Source of the DNA: Prolixibacteraceae bacterium UBA5740
GTDB taxonomy: Bacteria > Bacteroidota > Bacteroidia > Bacteroidales > Prolixibacteraceae
Direction: 5' to 3'
DNA: 18,329 bases
NCBI GenBank assembly: GCA_002419285.1
Contig: DIFU01000141.1
Coordinates: 2,515 to 20,843 of the forward strand
Below, in pieces: positions 9,695-17,805 of this stretch. The notes beneath the pieces were generated by a model that worked only from the letters and a program-made list of their open reading frames with translations, had not been told where the DNA came from and did not search any database. Position numbers and translations under genes: made by a program. The first letter of the stretch is position 1. The number at the start of each line of letters is the position of its first letter.

Positions 9695-9722
9695 CTTTTA
9701 TTTATTCAACCGTAAAGAATCC

Positions 9723-10949
9723 TCATTTTGCACTGATGACAACCTGGTTGTCAGTTATTTCATATTTGAAAACCACAATATCTGACAAAACATCCAGGAC
9801 CGTTCCAAGGGAATCCTTGAGGTCCAGCTTCCCTGAAATCAGATGATGGCTATTAAATCGTTCCGAGAAACTTATTTTGATGTTATAATAGCGCTCCATC
9901 TTCACTGCCACATCCTTTAAGCTTTGCTGGGAAAAACTCAGCCAACCCGAAGTCCAGGCTGTATACATTTCGATATCGCTTACTTCCTCTACATTAATAT
10001 CTTTTGCATCCCTGGAATAGGTTGCCTTTTGATTTGGATTCAAAATCACCTCACGGGTACCAAATAGAGAATTGTTTTTAACAACCAGTGCGAGGCTTCC
10101 CGAAACAAGCACTGTTTCCACTGATTTATCGGGTCCATACCCGGAAACATTAAAACTGGTTCCCAAAACCTGAAGAGTCAGATCATTCACCCTGACTAAG
10201 AATTTCTTTTCCGGATCTTTGGCCACTTCGAAATAGGCTTCGCCTTCGAGCCAGACTTCCCGTTTATCGTCAGGAAAATTGGCAGGGAATGCAAGGCGGC
10301 TCCCGGCATTCAGCCAAACCTTGGTGCCATCGGAAAGCATTAATTGGGATTTTCGTCCATAAGGCACCACTACTTCATTCATGGCAATCTTTCTGGTTTC
10401 TTTTACAGGTTCAACAGGTACCTTTTGGTTTTTGTCGATTTCAATGCTTCCTTCTGAGGTAACCGTGATTGAAGAAACTTTCTCGGAAGATGCAAACTCT
10501 TTGCCCGACTGGAGTATGATACGGGTATCGTGTATGGAATCGGCCGGAGAGACTGCAGTAAAACGATAAATGTCATCACCGTGGTTGAATTGACGGAATA
10601 ATAAGGTTCCAAGTGAAAGCAAGAGTATAACAATGGCAGCATAGCCAAAGAATGACAACCATGAATTTCGGTTAACGGGAAGTTTGATTTCCTGGTTTTT
10701 TTCAATCTTTTGCCAGATTAGTCTGACTTCCGATTCAGTGAGGTCATCCCCGCTATCCTTTAGTATTTGAATTATTTCCCGGGCCCTGAATAGGTTCCTG
10801 GCAAACTGTTTGTTTAACTTTTCAAGATTTGCTGTTTCAAGCTCCTGGGAACACTCTTTCAAAAATTTTATAAACTCTGTGCTTTCCAGCAACTCCTCCA
10901 GGGAAAAGTCCTGAAAATCCCGGAGCCTGTCGTCAATAGGTTTAGCCAT
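9723..10949 (-). CDS. FecR-family anti-sigma factor (inner-membrane, DUF4974 C-terminus)
   Basis: Transmembrane regulator that holds the adjacent ECF sigma factor inactive until the STN domain of the SusC-like receptor signals. Counting from ATG at 10949 it has 408 residues. A cytoplasmic helical region (~1-90) should bind sigma. One membrane helix follows (~97-118, SWLSFFGYAAIVILLLSL). The periplasmic FecR domain carries typical signatures (NEVVVPYGRKSQLMLSDGT, VWLNAGSRLAFPANF, REVWLEGEAYFEVAKDPEKKF and VLGTSFNVSGYG). A C-terminal DUF4974-like segment (SLKDVAVKMERYYNIKISF) closes the protein. A GTG at 10985 would add 12 residues but lies inside a strong inverted repeat, so I prefer the ATG. 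It is separated from sigma by ~347 bp, longer than usual for such pairs. Confidence 0.92.
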   Translation of the reverse strand: MAKPIDDRLRDFQDFSLEELLESTEFIKFLKECSQELETANLEKLNKQFARNLFRAREIIQILKDSGDDLTESEVRLIWQKIEKNQEIKLPVNRNSWLSFFGYAAIVILLLSLGTLLFRQFNHGDDIYRFTAVSPADSIHDTRIILQSGKEFASSEKVSSITVTSEGSIEIDKNQKVPVEPVKETRKIAMNEVVVPYGRKSQLMLSDGTKVWLNAGSRLAFPANFPDDKREVWLEGEAYFEVAKDPEKKFLVRVNDLTLQVLGTSFNVSGYGPDKSVETVLVSGSLALVVKNNSLFGTREVILNPNQKATYSRDAKDINVEEVSDIEMYTAWTSGWLSFSQQSLKDVAVKMERYYNIKISFSERFNSHHLISGKLDLKDSLGTVLDVLSDIVVFKYEITDNQVVISAK

Positions 10950-10979
10950 TCGATCTTTATAACGTTTCAAAGGTTCAGA

Positions 10980-11010
10980 ATGCACTGGTCCTATATCAGA
11001 ACCAGTGCAT
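10980..11010. repeat. Perfect 10-bp inverted repeat upstream of the anti-sigma gene
   Basis: ATGCACTGGT (10980-10989) is matched by ACCAGTGCAT (11001-11010), separated by an 11-base spacer. No T-run follows on either strand, so it does not look like a simple terminator. It lies ~31 bp upstream of the preferred anti-sigma ATG and contains the alternative GTG start in its left arm. A half-site copy (CACTGGTTCT) recurs at 11224-11233. It could be an operator or an RNA hairpin in the leader; the role is unknown. Confidence 0.7.
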
Positions 11011-11296
11011 CATTTAAACTACCTTGTATAAATCTGTTTCTAATGAAGACAATCGTGAATTCAATTGATCTTCATACCTAAATAAAGATTATTCACTTCC
11101 TTTTGTGGACATGAAATTTAGTTTTTTTTTATCCTGGGTAGTTTTTTCTGAAATCAGTGGAAGATTCTAAGGAACCTTTAACACATTTCTGAAAATCCGT
11201 GATTTCAACCAGCTTCAATCAAACACTGGTTCTCAAACATTTGCTTGCGATGAATTCTGGATTCAAGAACCTGCCAGATATGAAGAACATCCGACA
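10986..11296. other. Gene-free interval between sigma and anti-sigma genes
   Basis: A 311-base stretch, or 347 bases if the anti-sigma ATG at 10949 is used. No credible ORF is present. It is A/T-rich with homopolymer runs (nine Ts at 11122-11130, six near 11142-11147). It holds the inverted repeats at 10980-11010 and 11043-11075 and a CACTGGTTCT copy at 11224-11233. I see no convincing Bacteroidetes housekeeping promoter (TTTG / TAnnTTTG) here. It may be a structured leader for the anti-sigma gene or hold a second promoter. Confidence 0.55.
11043..11075. repeat. Imperfect 11-bp inverted repeat in the sigma/anti-sigma gap
   Basis: ATGAAGA (11043-11049) pairs with TCTTCAT (11069-11075). The stem continues as CAAT (11050-11053) with ATTG (11064-11067) after one bulged A at 11068, leaving a 10-base loop. 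Neither strand has a T-run after it, so termination is unlikely. Together with the repeat at 10980-11010 it would give two consecutive hairpins in a transcript running from sigma into the anti-sigma gene. Confidence 0.6.
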
Positions 11297-11878
11297 TTAA
11301 ATTCTCTTAAAAAAAGCGAGGAAAAACTGGATTGTGTGTGTTTCAATAAACATTTGTCTTAAAGATTCTATGGATCTGAAAACGAGCTTTCGGGCTGAAT
11401 CATATTTAATAGACATGATTTCACAAATCTGTTCATAGCTAAATTCGCACTCAAAACGGTAATACAGTATTTCTCTCTGTCGTGGATTAAGTTCGGAAAG
11501 ACATTGACGTATCTTTATATCCTGTTCGCTCCGTGATTCCAGTGTGATCAAATCTTCTTCCGCGGAATAGGTAATTTCAGGTGTGAATTCCTGAAGGCTT
11601 TCAATTGTATTCAGCTGACTCTTCCTGATATTTTGAACCAGCTTACGACGGAACGAACGCATCAGGTAAAATTTCACATTATCCGTCGGCCCAAGAGTCT
11701 TTCTGCTCTGAATCAAGTCAATAAAAAGATCATGGATGGTATCTTTCAATAAATCATCATCCGTATTGAATTTCCTGCCATATCGATAAAGGAACTGTAC
11801 ATTATGGAAATAGATTTCCTCAAGGGCAGATTTTTCACCCCGGCGAAATTTGTCCCATATGACAGCATCAGCACTCAA
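11297..11878 (-). CDS. ECF-type RNA polymerase sigma-70 factor of the SusCD locus
   Basis: Small alternative sigma factor (193 residues) expected to direct RNA polymerase to the susC promoter once released by the FecR-like anti-sigma factor. Region 2 is at ~18-85 (ALEEIYFHNVQFLYRYGRKF, then DLLKDTIHDLFIDLI). Region 4 is at ~125-180 with a helix-turn-helix (LNPRQREILYYRFECEFSY, EQICEIMSIKYDSARKLVF). Region 3 is absent, as in ECF members. There is no in-frame ATG before region 2. Reading upstream from the conserved part meets a TAA six codons before a TTG at 11878, so TTG is the most likely start. A hydrophobic, aromatic C-terminal tail (IQFFLAFFKRI) follows region 4. The family call is sure; the exact start is less so. 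Confidence 0.92.
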   Translation of the reverse strand: MSADAVIWDKFRRGEKSALEEIYFHNVQFLYRYGRKFNTDDDLLKDTIHDLFIDLIQSRKTLGPTDNVKFYLMRSFRRKLVQNIRKSQLNTIESLQEFTPEITYSAEEDLITLESRSEQDIKIRQCLSELNPRQREILYYRFECEFSYEQICEIMSIKYDSARKLVFRSIESLRQMFIETHTIQFFLAFFKRI

Positions 11879-12061
11879 TGAATCGTAGTTTGCTTATTTG
11901 ATTTGGAGTCTGTAATAATAAGTATAAAAAACTTATAAATCGTCGACACTCAAAAGCGAGTTGACAATTTTTTATCATTACAGAGGATATCCTGACTGCT
12001 TTAATCATGATAATTTATCAATATGTCAGGCGCAATTAAAACCGGATTCGCCCTCCGATGG

Positions 12062-13846
12062 CTATTCCACCCTGATACCCAGCACTTCAGCTGCACAATC
12101 ATCCAGCTGTTTCAGCGAGATATCCGGCTGGGTGTTATAACGGGCCCATTCACGCGAAAAATGGTGTTTGTAATACTCAATTCCCTGTATCAGGTTTCCC
12201 TTGAAACCTTTTAATTGTCTGGCAATTTTGGCATCTCTTACCGCGATGGCTTCTTCGGCTTTACCTTTCAAATAGTCAACATACATCCGTAGCTCATTGA
12301 TGAACATATGTGGCCGGTCGGTCCGGGAGATTACGTTGTTTTTTCCGTAAATATGTCCGGCCATTTCTTTCAACGACATGATACGGTCAAACCAGGCCAG
12401 ATTTGGACCGGGGCAGACAGAAACTGCCTTTCCCTCAAAGCCGGTATCAATACCATGGGCCATCTGTGCCGAGGTGGAAAGGCCTACGCACAGGCAAACT
12501 TTATCCAGAATTTTTTGTCGGGCGGCCGACAGGATTTCGCCGCTGTAACCGGCTTGGTCAATCTCACCAAGCTTCTTGCGCTGGTACTCGATGGAAGCCG
12601 TACAAATCGGACTGCCATTTTCATCCTTAAAGAGACGCAGATGTTGTTTGGCACATGGACTTCCCGGGCGCCCGGCAAGGGCCCGTTCCATTTTTTCCAT
12701 ATCCTTTGAGCTATTCCTTACATTATTAAATGGTACGCCCAGAGGTGACACGTTGCTCAAATAGAGATCCTCTTCCTTTGCATTCGCAAGCAGGGCCAGC
12801 GTGTCATCATCCACTGTGGTTGCTTCAGGCACCAGCATAAAGGGTGTTCCCCACCCCACTGAATCCATTCCGTAATAATCAATTAGCAGCTTGTGTTCGT
12901 CTGCCGTACCCACTCCACCCTGCGCTGTAAGGCGGATGGCCGGGGCTATTTCGGGAACAGAAAGTCCCTTTTCAGATAATCCTTGCCTGTAAACGGCGAA
13001 CAAAGTGTCGGACAACTCATTTCTCTGCTGTTTGAACTCTTCCAAAACAGGACCCATAAGATAACCATCGGTGGCAAAGGCGTGTCCACCACAGTTGAGT
13101 CCCGATTCGACCCGAAATTCAGAAACCCACAGGCCTTTCTTGGCCAGAAATTTACCCTGGATGAGTGCAGAACGGTAATCACTGACCTTCAGGGTAATCT
13201 TCTTTTGCAGTACACCCTTTTCATCCGGAAAAAACTGGGGAAACTGCTCCATATAGCTATAAAGGTAAGGATTCATCCCCGCCGACAGGACAACAGAAGA
13301 ATGAAGGTTGCTGGTAGCGAAACCCCGGAGCGCAGCATGTGCATCATTGTATTCCTGGGGGAGTTTTTCCTTTTTGAAATAATTCTCCTTATCCAGTTTG
13401 GTCATGATATTTACGTCAATGCTACCGGGCATCAGGTGGTCTTTCACCCATGCCCATGCTTTCCTGACATCAGGTTTCTCGGATTTCAACTGATGAAATG
13501 CTTCCCTGATTTCCGACTTTTCGGGCAGCAGGTCGATAAACTTCTCGATTTCAGCCCCTTTATCCAAAACCGTCTGTTTCAATTCGTCCCATTTCTTTTT
13601 GACAATCTCATCAAGGACATTCAGGTATTCGCGTATCCGGCTGCAACGGTAATCCATCTCCCGGGAGGATATTTCCTCATAGGGTAAACCAAACATTTCG
13701 CAATAAAATGCACGCATCTTCTCCAGCAAGAGATCATCGGCCAGCGCCACAACCGACGAAATTCCCAATGATGCCACCTTAACCGGCGAATCAACAGTAT
13801 AACCCAGTCCCATTACCGGGATATGAAATGTATGACAATTATTCAT
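12062..13846 (-). CDS. Uncharacterised nitronate monooxygenase-like (FMN TIM-barrel) protein with large insertion
   Basis: A 594-residue protein whose exact function I do not recognise. Its signatures resemble the nitronate monooxygenase / enoyl-reductase type of FMN-binding TIM barrel. The N-terminal strand-helix is at 8-36 (HIPVMGLGYTVDSPVKVASLG). A glycine-rich segment GLNCGGHAF lies at 249-257, where family members often have a GGH motif. A phosphate-binding-type LTAQGGVGTADEH is at 306-318, followed by SVGWGTPFML. Residues ~38-140 form a charged helical insertion. The C-terminal third contains Cys398, Cys415, Cys451, Cys453 and Cys478 (GSPCAK, PICTAS, VCLCVG, SVCPGP), which could form a metal or Fe-S site; that is inference. 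No signal peptide or membrane segment is seen, so it is probably cytoplasmic. The start is ATG at 13846. It is divergent from aconitase and upstream of the sigma gene. A PfaD-like reductase is an alternative but lacks polyketide-synthase neighbours here. Confidence 0.6.
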   Translation of the reverse strand: MNNCHTFHIPVMGLGYTVDSPVKVASLGISSVVALADDLLLEKMRAFYCEMFGLPYEEISSREMDYRCSRIREYLNVLDEIVKKKWDELKQTVLDKGAEIEKFIDLLPEKSEIREAFHQLKSEKPDVRKAWAWVKDHLMPGSIDVNIMTKLDKENYFKKEKLPQEYNDAHAALRGFATSNLHSSVVLSAGMNPYLYSYMEQFPQFFPDEKGVLQKKITLKVSDYRSALIQGKFLAKKGLWVSEFRVESGLNCGGHAFATDGYLMGPVLEEFKQQRNELSDTLFAVYRQGLSEKGLSVPEIAPAIRLTAQGGVGTADEHKLLIDYYGMDSVGWGTPFMLVPEATTVDDDTLALLANAKEEDLYLSNVSPLGVPFNNVRNSSKDMEKMERALAGRPGSPCAKQHLRLFKDENGSPICTASIEYQRKKLGEIDQAGYSGEILSAARQKILDKVCLCVGLSTSAQMAHGIDTGFEGKAVSVCPGPNLAWFDRIMSLKEMAGHIYGKNNVISRTDRPHMFINELRMYVDYLKGKAEEAIAVRDAKIARQLKGFKGNLIQGIEYYKHHFSREWARYNTQPDISLKQLDDCAAEVLGIRVE

Positions 13847-14256
13847 GTTATTGCTTTTTCAGGAAAAACCCGCAGGTATTTTGGGTAATCCTATCCACAC
13901 TTTTAAACTTTGGCCGTAAATATAGGCCCAAAACTGTCAGGACATAACCGTTTTCTGTATATATTAACCTTTAATAAAAGCCATATGATTTAATACGCCC
14001 TGATCATCAACATCTTAATCTCAAAACATTAACATTCAAATAATTGTCCTGTTTGTTCAAAAAAAACACAAAATTCGGAATCCCTTTAAAATGCCCGCAA
14101 ATTGCTATAAAAATGAAGCTGAAACTTTAAAAAATATGCATAAATCTATATATTTAGAAGCGATTTTGAAACCAAAAATCTACTCAACTTTTGAACATTT
14201 CAGATGTTGTACTGGCAGGGAGTAGTATGTAAAATATTTAATAAAAATCTATCAAT
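13847..14256. other. Divergent intergenic region between the barrel protein gene and aconitase
   Basis: 410 bases, strongly A/T-rich, with no credible ORF. It should hold promoters for both directions. For aconitase, a weak candidate is TTTG at 14165-14168 with AACTTTTG at 14186-14193, one mismatch from the Bacteroidetes TAnnTTTG element. The 17-base spacing is slightly short. A near-palindrome, TTTGGCC (13909-13915) with GGCCCAAA (13924-13931), lies ~65 bp upstream of the barrel-protein start and could be an operator. Both are suggestions only. Confidence 0.4.
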
Positions 14257-16518
14257 ATGTTCGATTTAGACCTCATACAAAAGGTTTATGCCGGTTTACC
14301 TGAAAGGGTCGCCAAAGCCCGAAAGACAATCAACCGGCCACTAAGTTACGCTGAAAAAATTCTTTATTCGCACCTCTTCGATAACCATAATGTGGAGGCA
14401 TTCGACAGGGGAAAATCCTATGTTGATTTTGCGCCCGACCGTGTAGCCATGCAGGATGCGACCGCGCAAATGGCACTTTTGCAGTTTATGAATGCCGGTA
14501 AACGTACGACTGCAGTCCCGTCGACCGTGCATTGTGACCACTTGATTCTGGCACATACCAACGGGAAGGCTGACCTGGCTGCTTCACTCAACAACAACAA
14601 GGAAGTTTTCGATTTCCTGGAATCAGTCAGTAATAAATATGGTATCGGTTTCTGGAAACCCGGAGCCGGGATTATCCACCAGGTCGTACTTGAGAACTAT
14701 GCATTCCCGGGTGGAATGATGATCGGTACTGACTCCCATACGCCAAACGCTGGCGGACTTGGAATGCTGGCCATCGGAGTCGGGGGTGCCGATGCCGTCG
14801 ATGTGATGGCGGGCATGGCATGGGAACTGAAAATGCCCAAACTTATCGGGGTTAAACTTACAGGAAAACTCAACGGATGGACAGCTCCCAAAGACATCAT
14901 ACTAAAAGTTGCAGGCATCCTGACCGTGAAGGGCGGAACAGGTTACATCATTGAATATTTCGGCGAAGGTGCCAGGTCTCTGTCAGCTACCGGAAAAGGA
15001 ACCATTTGCAACATGGGGGCTGAGGTTGGGGCAACTACCTCTCTATTTACCTATGATGAATCAATGGAGCGTTATCTGGAAGCAACCGGAAGAGGTGAAG
15101 TTGTGAAAGCAGCGGCACCGGTTAAGCATGAGCTGACCGGGGATCCTGAAGTTTATGCCGAACCTGAAAAATACTTCGACCAGCTAATCGAAATCAATCT
15201 TTCTGAACTTGAGCCGCATGTAAACGGGCCGTTCACTCCCGACCGTGCCACCCCGATTTCGAAACTGGGTGAAGAAGCCAAGGCAAACGGCTGGCCAGTG
15301 GAAATATCGGTCGGTCTGATCGGCAGCTGCACCAACTCTTCGTATGAAGATATCAGCAGGGCGGCATCTATTGCCAAACAAGCCCTTGACAAAGGTTTGA
15401 AGACCCAATCAGAGTTCACCATTACTCCTGGCTCGGAACAGGTGAGGTTCACCATTGAAAGAGACGGATTTATCAACATTTTCAACCAGATAGGCGGCAA
15501 TGTTTTTGCAAATGCCTGTGGACCGTGTATCGGACAATGGTCACGTCCCGGAGCCGAAAAAGGGGAAAAGAACACGATTGTTCACTCTTTCAACCGGAAC
15601 TTCTCAAAACGTGCTGACGGGAATCCCAACACGCATGCCTTCGTAACCTCACCTGAACTGGTTACAGCCCTGGCCATTGCAGGAAGATTAGATTTTAATC
15701 CCCTGTCCGACACTTTGACAAATGAAAAAGGAGAAAAAGTTAAACTTGATCCACCTTCCGGATTCGAACTTCCACCGAAGGGATTTGATGTAAGGGATGC
15801 CGGTTACCAGGCACCTGCAGCCGACTCCAGTGGGATTGAAGTCATCATTGAGCCTCAGTCGAATCGCCTCGAAAAACTGAGTCCGTTTGAACCCTGGAAC
15901 GGTAAAAACATCACAGGAGCAAGGCTCCTTATCAAAGCGTTAGGGAAATGTACAACCGACCATATCTCCATGGCAGGTCCATGGCTCAGGTATCGCGGAC
16001 ATCTCGACAATATTTCGAACAACCTGCTGATTGGTGCCGTAAATGCATTCAATGAGGCTACCAACAAGGTTAAAAACACATTGACAGGAGAATACGGTGA
16101 AGTGCCTGCGGTGCAGAGAGCTTATAAAGCTGCAGGAGTTCCCACCATCGTTGTCGGTGATCACAACTACGGGGAAGGATCTTCACGGGAGCATGCAGCC
16201 ATGGAACCCCGTCACCTTGGCGTTCGTGCGGTGTTAGTCAAATCATTTGCCCGAATCCACGAAACCAACCTGAAAAAACAGGGTATGCTGGCACTTACCT
16301 TTGCCAATGAGGCTGACTATGATAAAATACAGGAAGATGATATCTTCAATTTCAGCGATCTGGAAAGTTTTGCCGCTGGTAAACCATTGACCCTGGAGGT
16401 GATGCATAAAGATGGCTCAACGGACATCATCATCACAAACCATACCTACAATAACCAACAGATTGAATGGTTCAAGGCCGGTTCAGCCCTCAACCTGATC
16501 AGTAAAAACAATGCTTAA
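14257..16518 (+). CDS. acn: Aconitate hydratase, mitochondrial type
   Basis: [4Fe-4S] enzyme that isomerises citrate to isocitrate through cis-aconitate in the TCA cycle. The 753-residue length matches mitochondrial-type aconitase rather than the longer AcnA or AcnB bacterial forms. The cluster ligands are Cys358 (IGSCTNSS), Cys421 and Cys424 (ACGPCIG), which as I recall are the same numbers as in mature pig mitochondrial aconitase. Other hallmarks are VPSTVHCDH (87-95), GTDSHTPNAGGLG (157-169) and GKCTTDHISMAGPW. The C-terminal swivel domain has GDHNYGEGSSREHAAMEPRHLG with the substrate-binding serine and arginine. The start is ATG at 14257. There is no leader peptide, so it is cytoplasmic. 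The next gene begins 12 bp after the stop, indicating co-transcription with isocitrate dehydrogenase. Confidence 0.97.
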   Translation: MFDLDLIQKVYAGLPERVAKARKTINRPLSYAEKILYSHLFDNHNVEAFDRGKSYVDFAPDRVAMQDATAQMALLQFMNAGKRTTAVPSTVHCDHLILAHTNGKADLAASLNNNKEVFDFLESVSNKYGIGFWKPGAGIIHQVVLENYAFPGGMMIGTDSHTPNAGGLGMLAIGVGGADAVDVMAGMAWELKMPKLIGVKLTGKLNGWTAPKDIILKVAGILTVKGGTGYIIEYFGEGARSLSATGKGTICNMGAEVGATTSLFTYDESMERYLEATGRGEVVKAAAPVKHELTGDPEVYAEPEKYFDQLIEINLSELEPHVNGPFTPDRATPISKLGEEAKANGWPVEISVGLIGSCTNSSYEDISRAASIAKQALDKGLKTQSEFTITPGSEQVRFTIERDGFINIFNQIGGNVFANACGPCIGQWSRPGAEKGEKNTIVHSFNRNFSKRADGNPNTHAFVTSPELVTALAIAGRLDFNPLSDTLTNEKGEKVKLDPPSGFELPPKGFDVRDAGYQAPAADSSGIEVIIEPQSNRLEKLSPFEPWNGKNITGARLLIKALGKCTTDHISMAGPWLRYRGHLDNISNNLLIGAVNAFNEATNKVKNTLTGEYGEVPAVQRAYKAAGVPTIVVGDHNYGEGSSREHAAMEPRHLGVRAVLVKSFARIHETNLKKQGMLALTFANEADYDKIQEDDIFNFSDLESFAAGKPLTLEVMHKDGSTDIIITNHTYNNQQIEWFKAGSALNLISKNNA

Positions 16519-16530
16519 ATATTTTATTAC

Positions 16531-17757
16531 ATGCAAAAAATAAAAGTAATCAACCCCGTCGTCGAACTCGACGGAGACGAGATGACCCGGGTCATCTGGA
16601 AATTTATCAAGGAGAAACTGATATTACCTTATCTTGATGTTGATCTGAAATACTACGATTTAGGTATCGAACACCGTGATGCCACCGATGATCAGGTCAC
16701 TGTAGACGCAGCTCACGCGATCAAAAAATATGGTGTTGGCGTCAAATGTGCCACGATCACTCCCGACGAAGCCAGGGTTGAGGAATTTGGTCTTAAAAAA
16801 ATGTGGAAATCACCCAATGGCACCATCCGTAATATTCTCGATGGCACCGTTTTCCGTGAACCCATCATCATTAATAATGTACCACGCCTGGTACCCGGGT
16901 GGAAAAAACCGATCTGCATCGGACGTCATGCCTTCGGTGACCAGTACAGAGCAACCGATTTTGTCACCAAGGGAAAAGGGAAACTCACCATTACCTTCAC
17001 TCCTGACGACGGCAGTGCACCCATTTCACACGAAGTCTACCATTTCCAGGGCGACGGCGTGGCAATGGCGATGTATAACCATGACGAATCTATCCGTGGA
17101 TTTGCACATGCCTGCATGAACCAGGCCCTTGACAAGAAATGGCCACTCTATATGTCGACCAAGAATACCATCCTGAAAAAATATGATGGTCGGTTCAAGG
17201 ATATATTTCAGGAAGTATTTGAAGCCGAATACAGCGAGAAATTCAAGGCAGCAGGCATCACCTACGAACACAGACTGATTGACGACATGGTTGCTGCAGC
17301 CATGAAATGGGAAGGCGGATTTGTGTGGGCTTGCAAAAATTATGACGGTGACGTACAAAGCGACACGGTTGCCCAGGGTTTTGGCTCATTAGGACTGATG
17401 ACTTCAACCTTGATTACGCCTGACGGACATACCATGGAAGCAGAGGCGGCACATGGAACGGTAACCAGGCATTACAGAATGCACCAGCAGGGGAAACCGA
17501 CATCGACCAACCCGATTGCCTCTATTTTTGCTTGGACAAGAGGACTTGCCTTCCGCGGAAAGCTAGACAATACACCCGATTTGGTCCGCTTTGCAGAAAC
17601 CCTGGAAGCGGTTTGTATCGAAACCGTCGAGAGCGGAAAAATGACAAAGGACCTGGCACTGATCGTCCACGGTGAAGACCTGAAACCAGGACACTATCTG
17701 ACTACGGAACAATTTCTTGAGGCACTAAACGAGAACCTTAAGGCAAAACTGTCGTAG
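16531..17757 (+). CDS. icd: NADP-dependent isocitrate dehydrogenase, eukaryotic-type (subfamily II)
   Basis: Homodimeric enzyme oxidising isocitrate to 2-oxoglutarate, CO2 and NADPH, acting directly after the aconitase encoded 12 bp upstream. Length is 408 residues, close to human IDH1. Substrate-site residues keep the human numbering through the first half: Arg100 (GTIRNILDGTVFRE), Arg109, Arg132 and Tyr139 (GRHAFGDQYRATDF). The catalytic lysine lies in MSTKNTILKKYDGRF (K211). Metal-binding aspartates are in LIDDMVA (251-252) and NYDGDVQSD (274 and 278). The NADP 2'-phosphate signature is AAHGTVTRHYR with Arg313 and His314, followed by TSTNPIASIFAWTRGL. The upstream gap is A/T-rich with no clear Shine-Dalgarno. 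All key residues are present, so it should be active. A second, unrelated isocitrate dehydrogenase gene follows 48 bp downstream. Confidence 0.96.
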   Translation: MQKIKVINPVVELDGDEMTRVIWKFIKEKLILPYLDVDLKYYDLGIEHRDATDDQVTVDAAHAIKKYGVGVKCATITPDEARVEEFGLKKMWKSPNGTIRNILDGTVFREPIIINNVPRLVPGWKKPICIGRHAFGDQYRATDFVTKGKGKLTITFTPDDGSAPISHEVYHFQGDGVAMAMYNHDESIRGFAHACMNQALDKKWPLYMSTKNTILKKYDGRFKDIFQEVFEAEYSEKFKAAGITYEHRLIDDMVAAAMKWEGGFVWACKNYDGDVQSDTVAQGFGSLGLMTSTLITPDGHTMEAEAAHGTVTRHYRMHQQGKPTSTNPIASIFAWTRGLAFRGKLDNTPDLVRFAETLEAVCIETVESGKMTKDLALIVHGEDLKPGHYLTTEQFLEALNENLKAKLS

Positions 17758-17805
17758 CAGATAAAATAGGAGAATTTACGGAAGCTCATTGATTAAAACC
17801 AGGTA

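Noticed and set aside
12004..12020. A/T-rich palindromes ATCATGAT and TGATAATTTATCA upstream of the sigma gene
   Set aside because: Short, overlapping and A/T-rich, with no T-run and no second copy seen; expected by chance in this base composition.
12983..13687. Plus-strand reading frame of 234 codons opposite the barrel-protein gene
   Set aside because: The opposite strand carries a coherent 594-residue protein with family signatures; the antisense translation has low-complexity, shadow-like composition.
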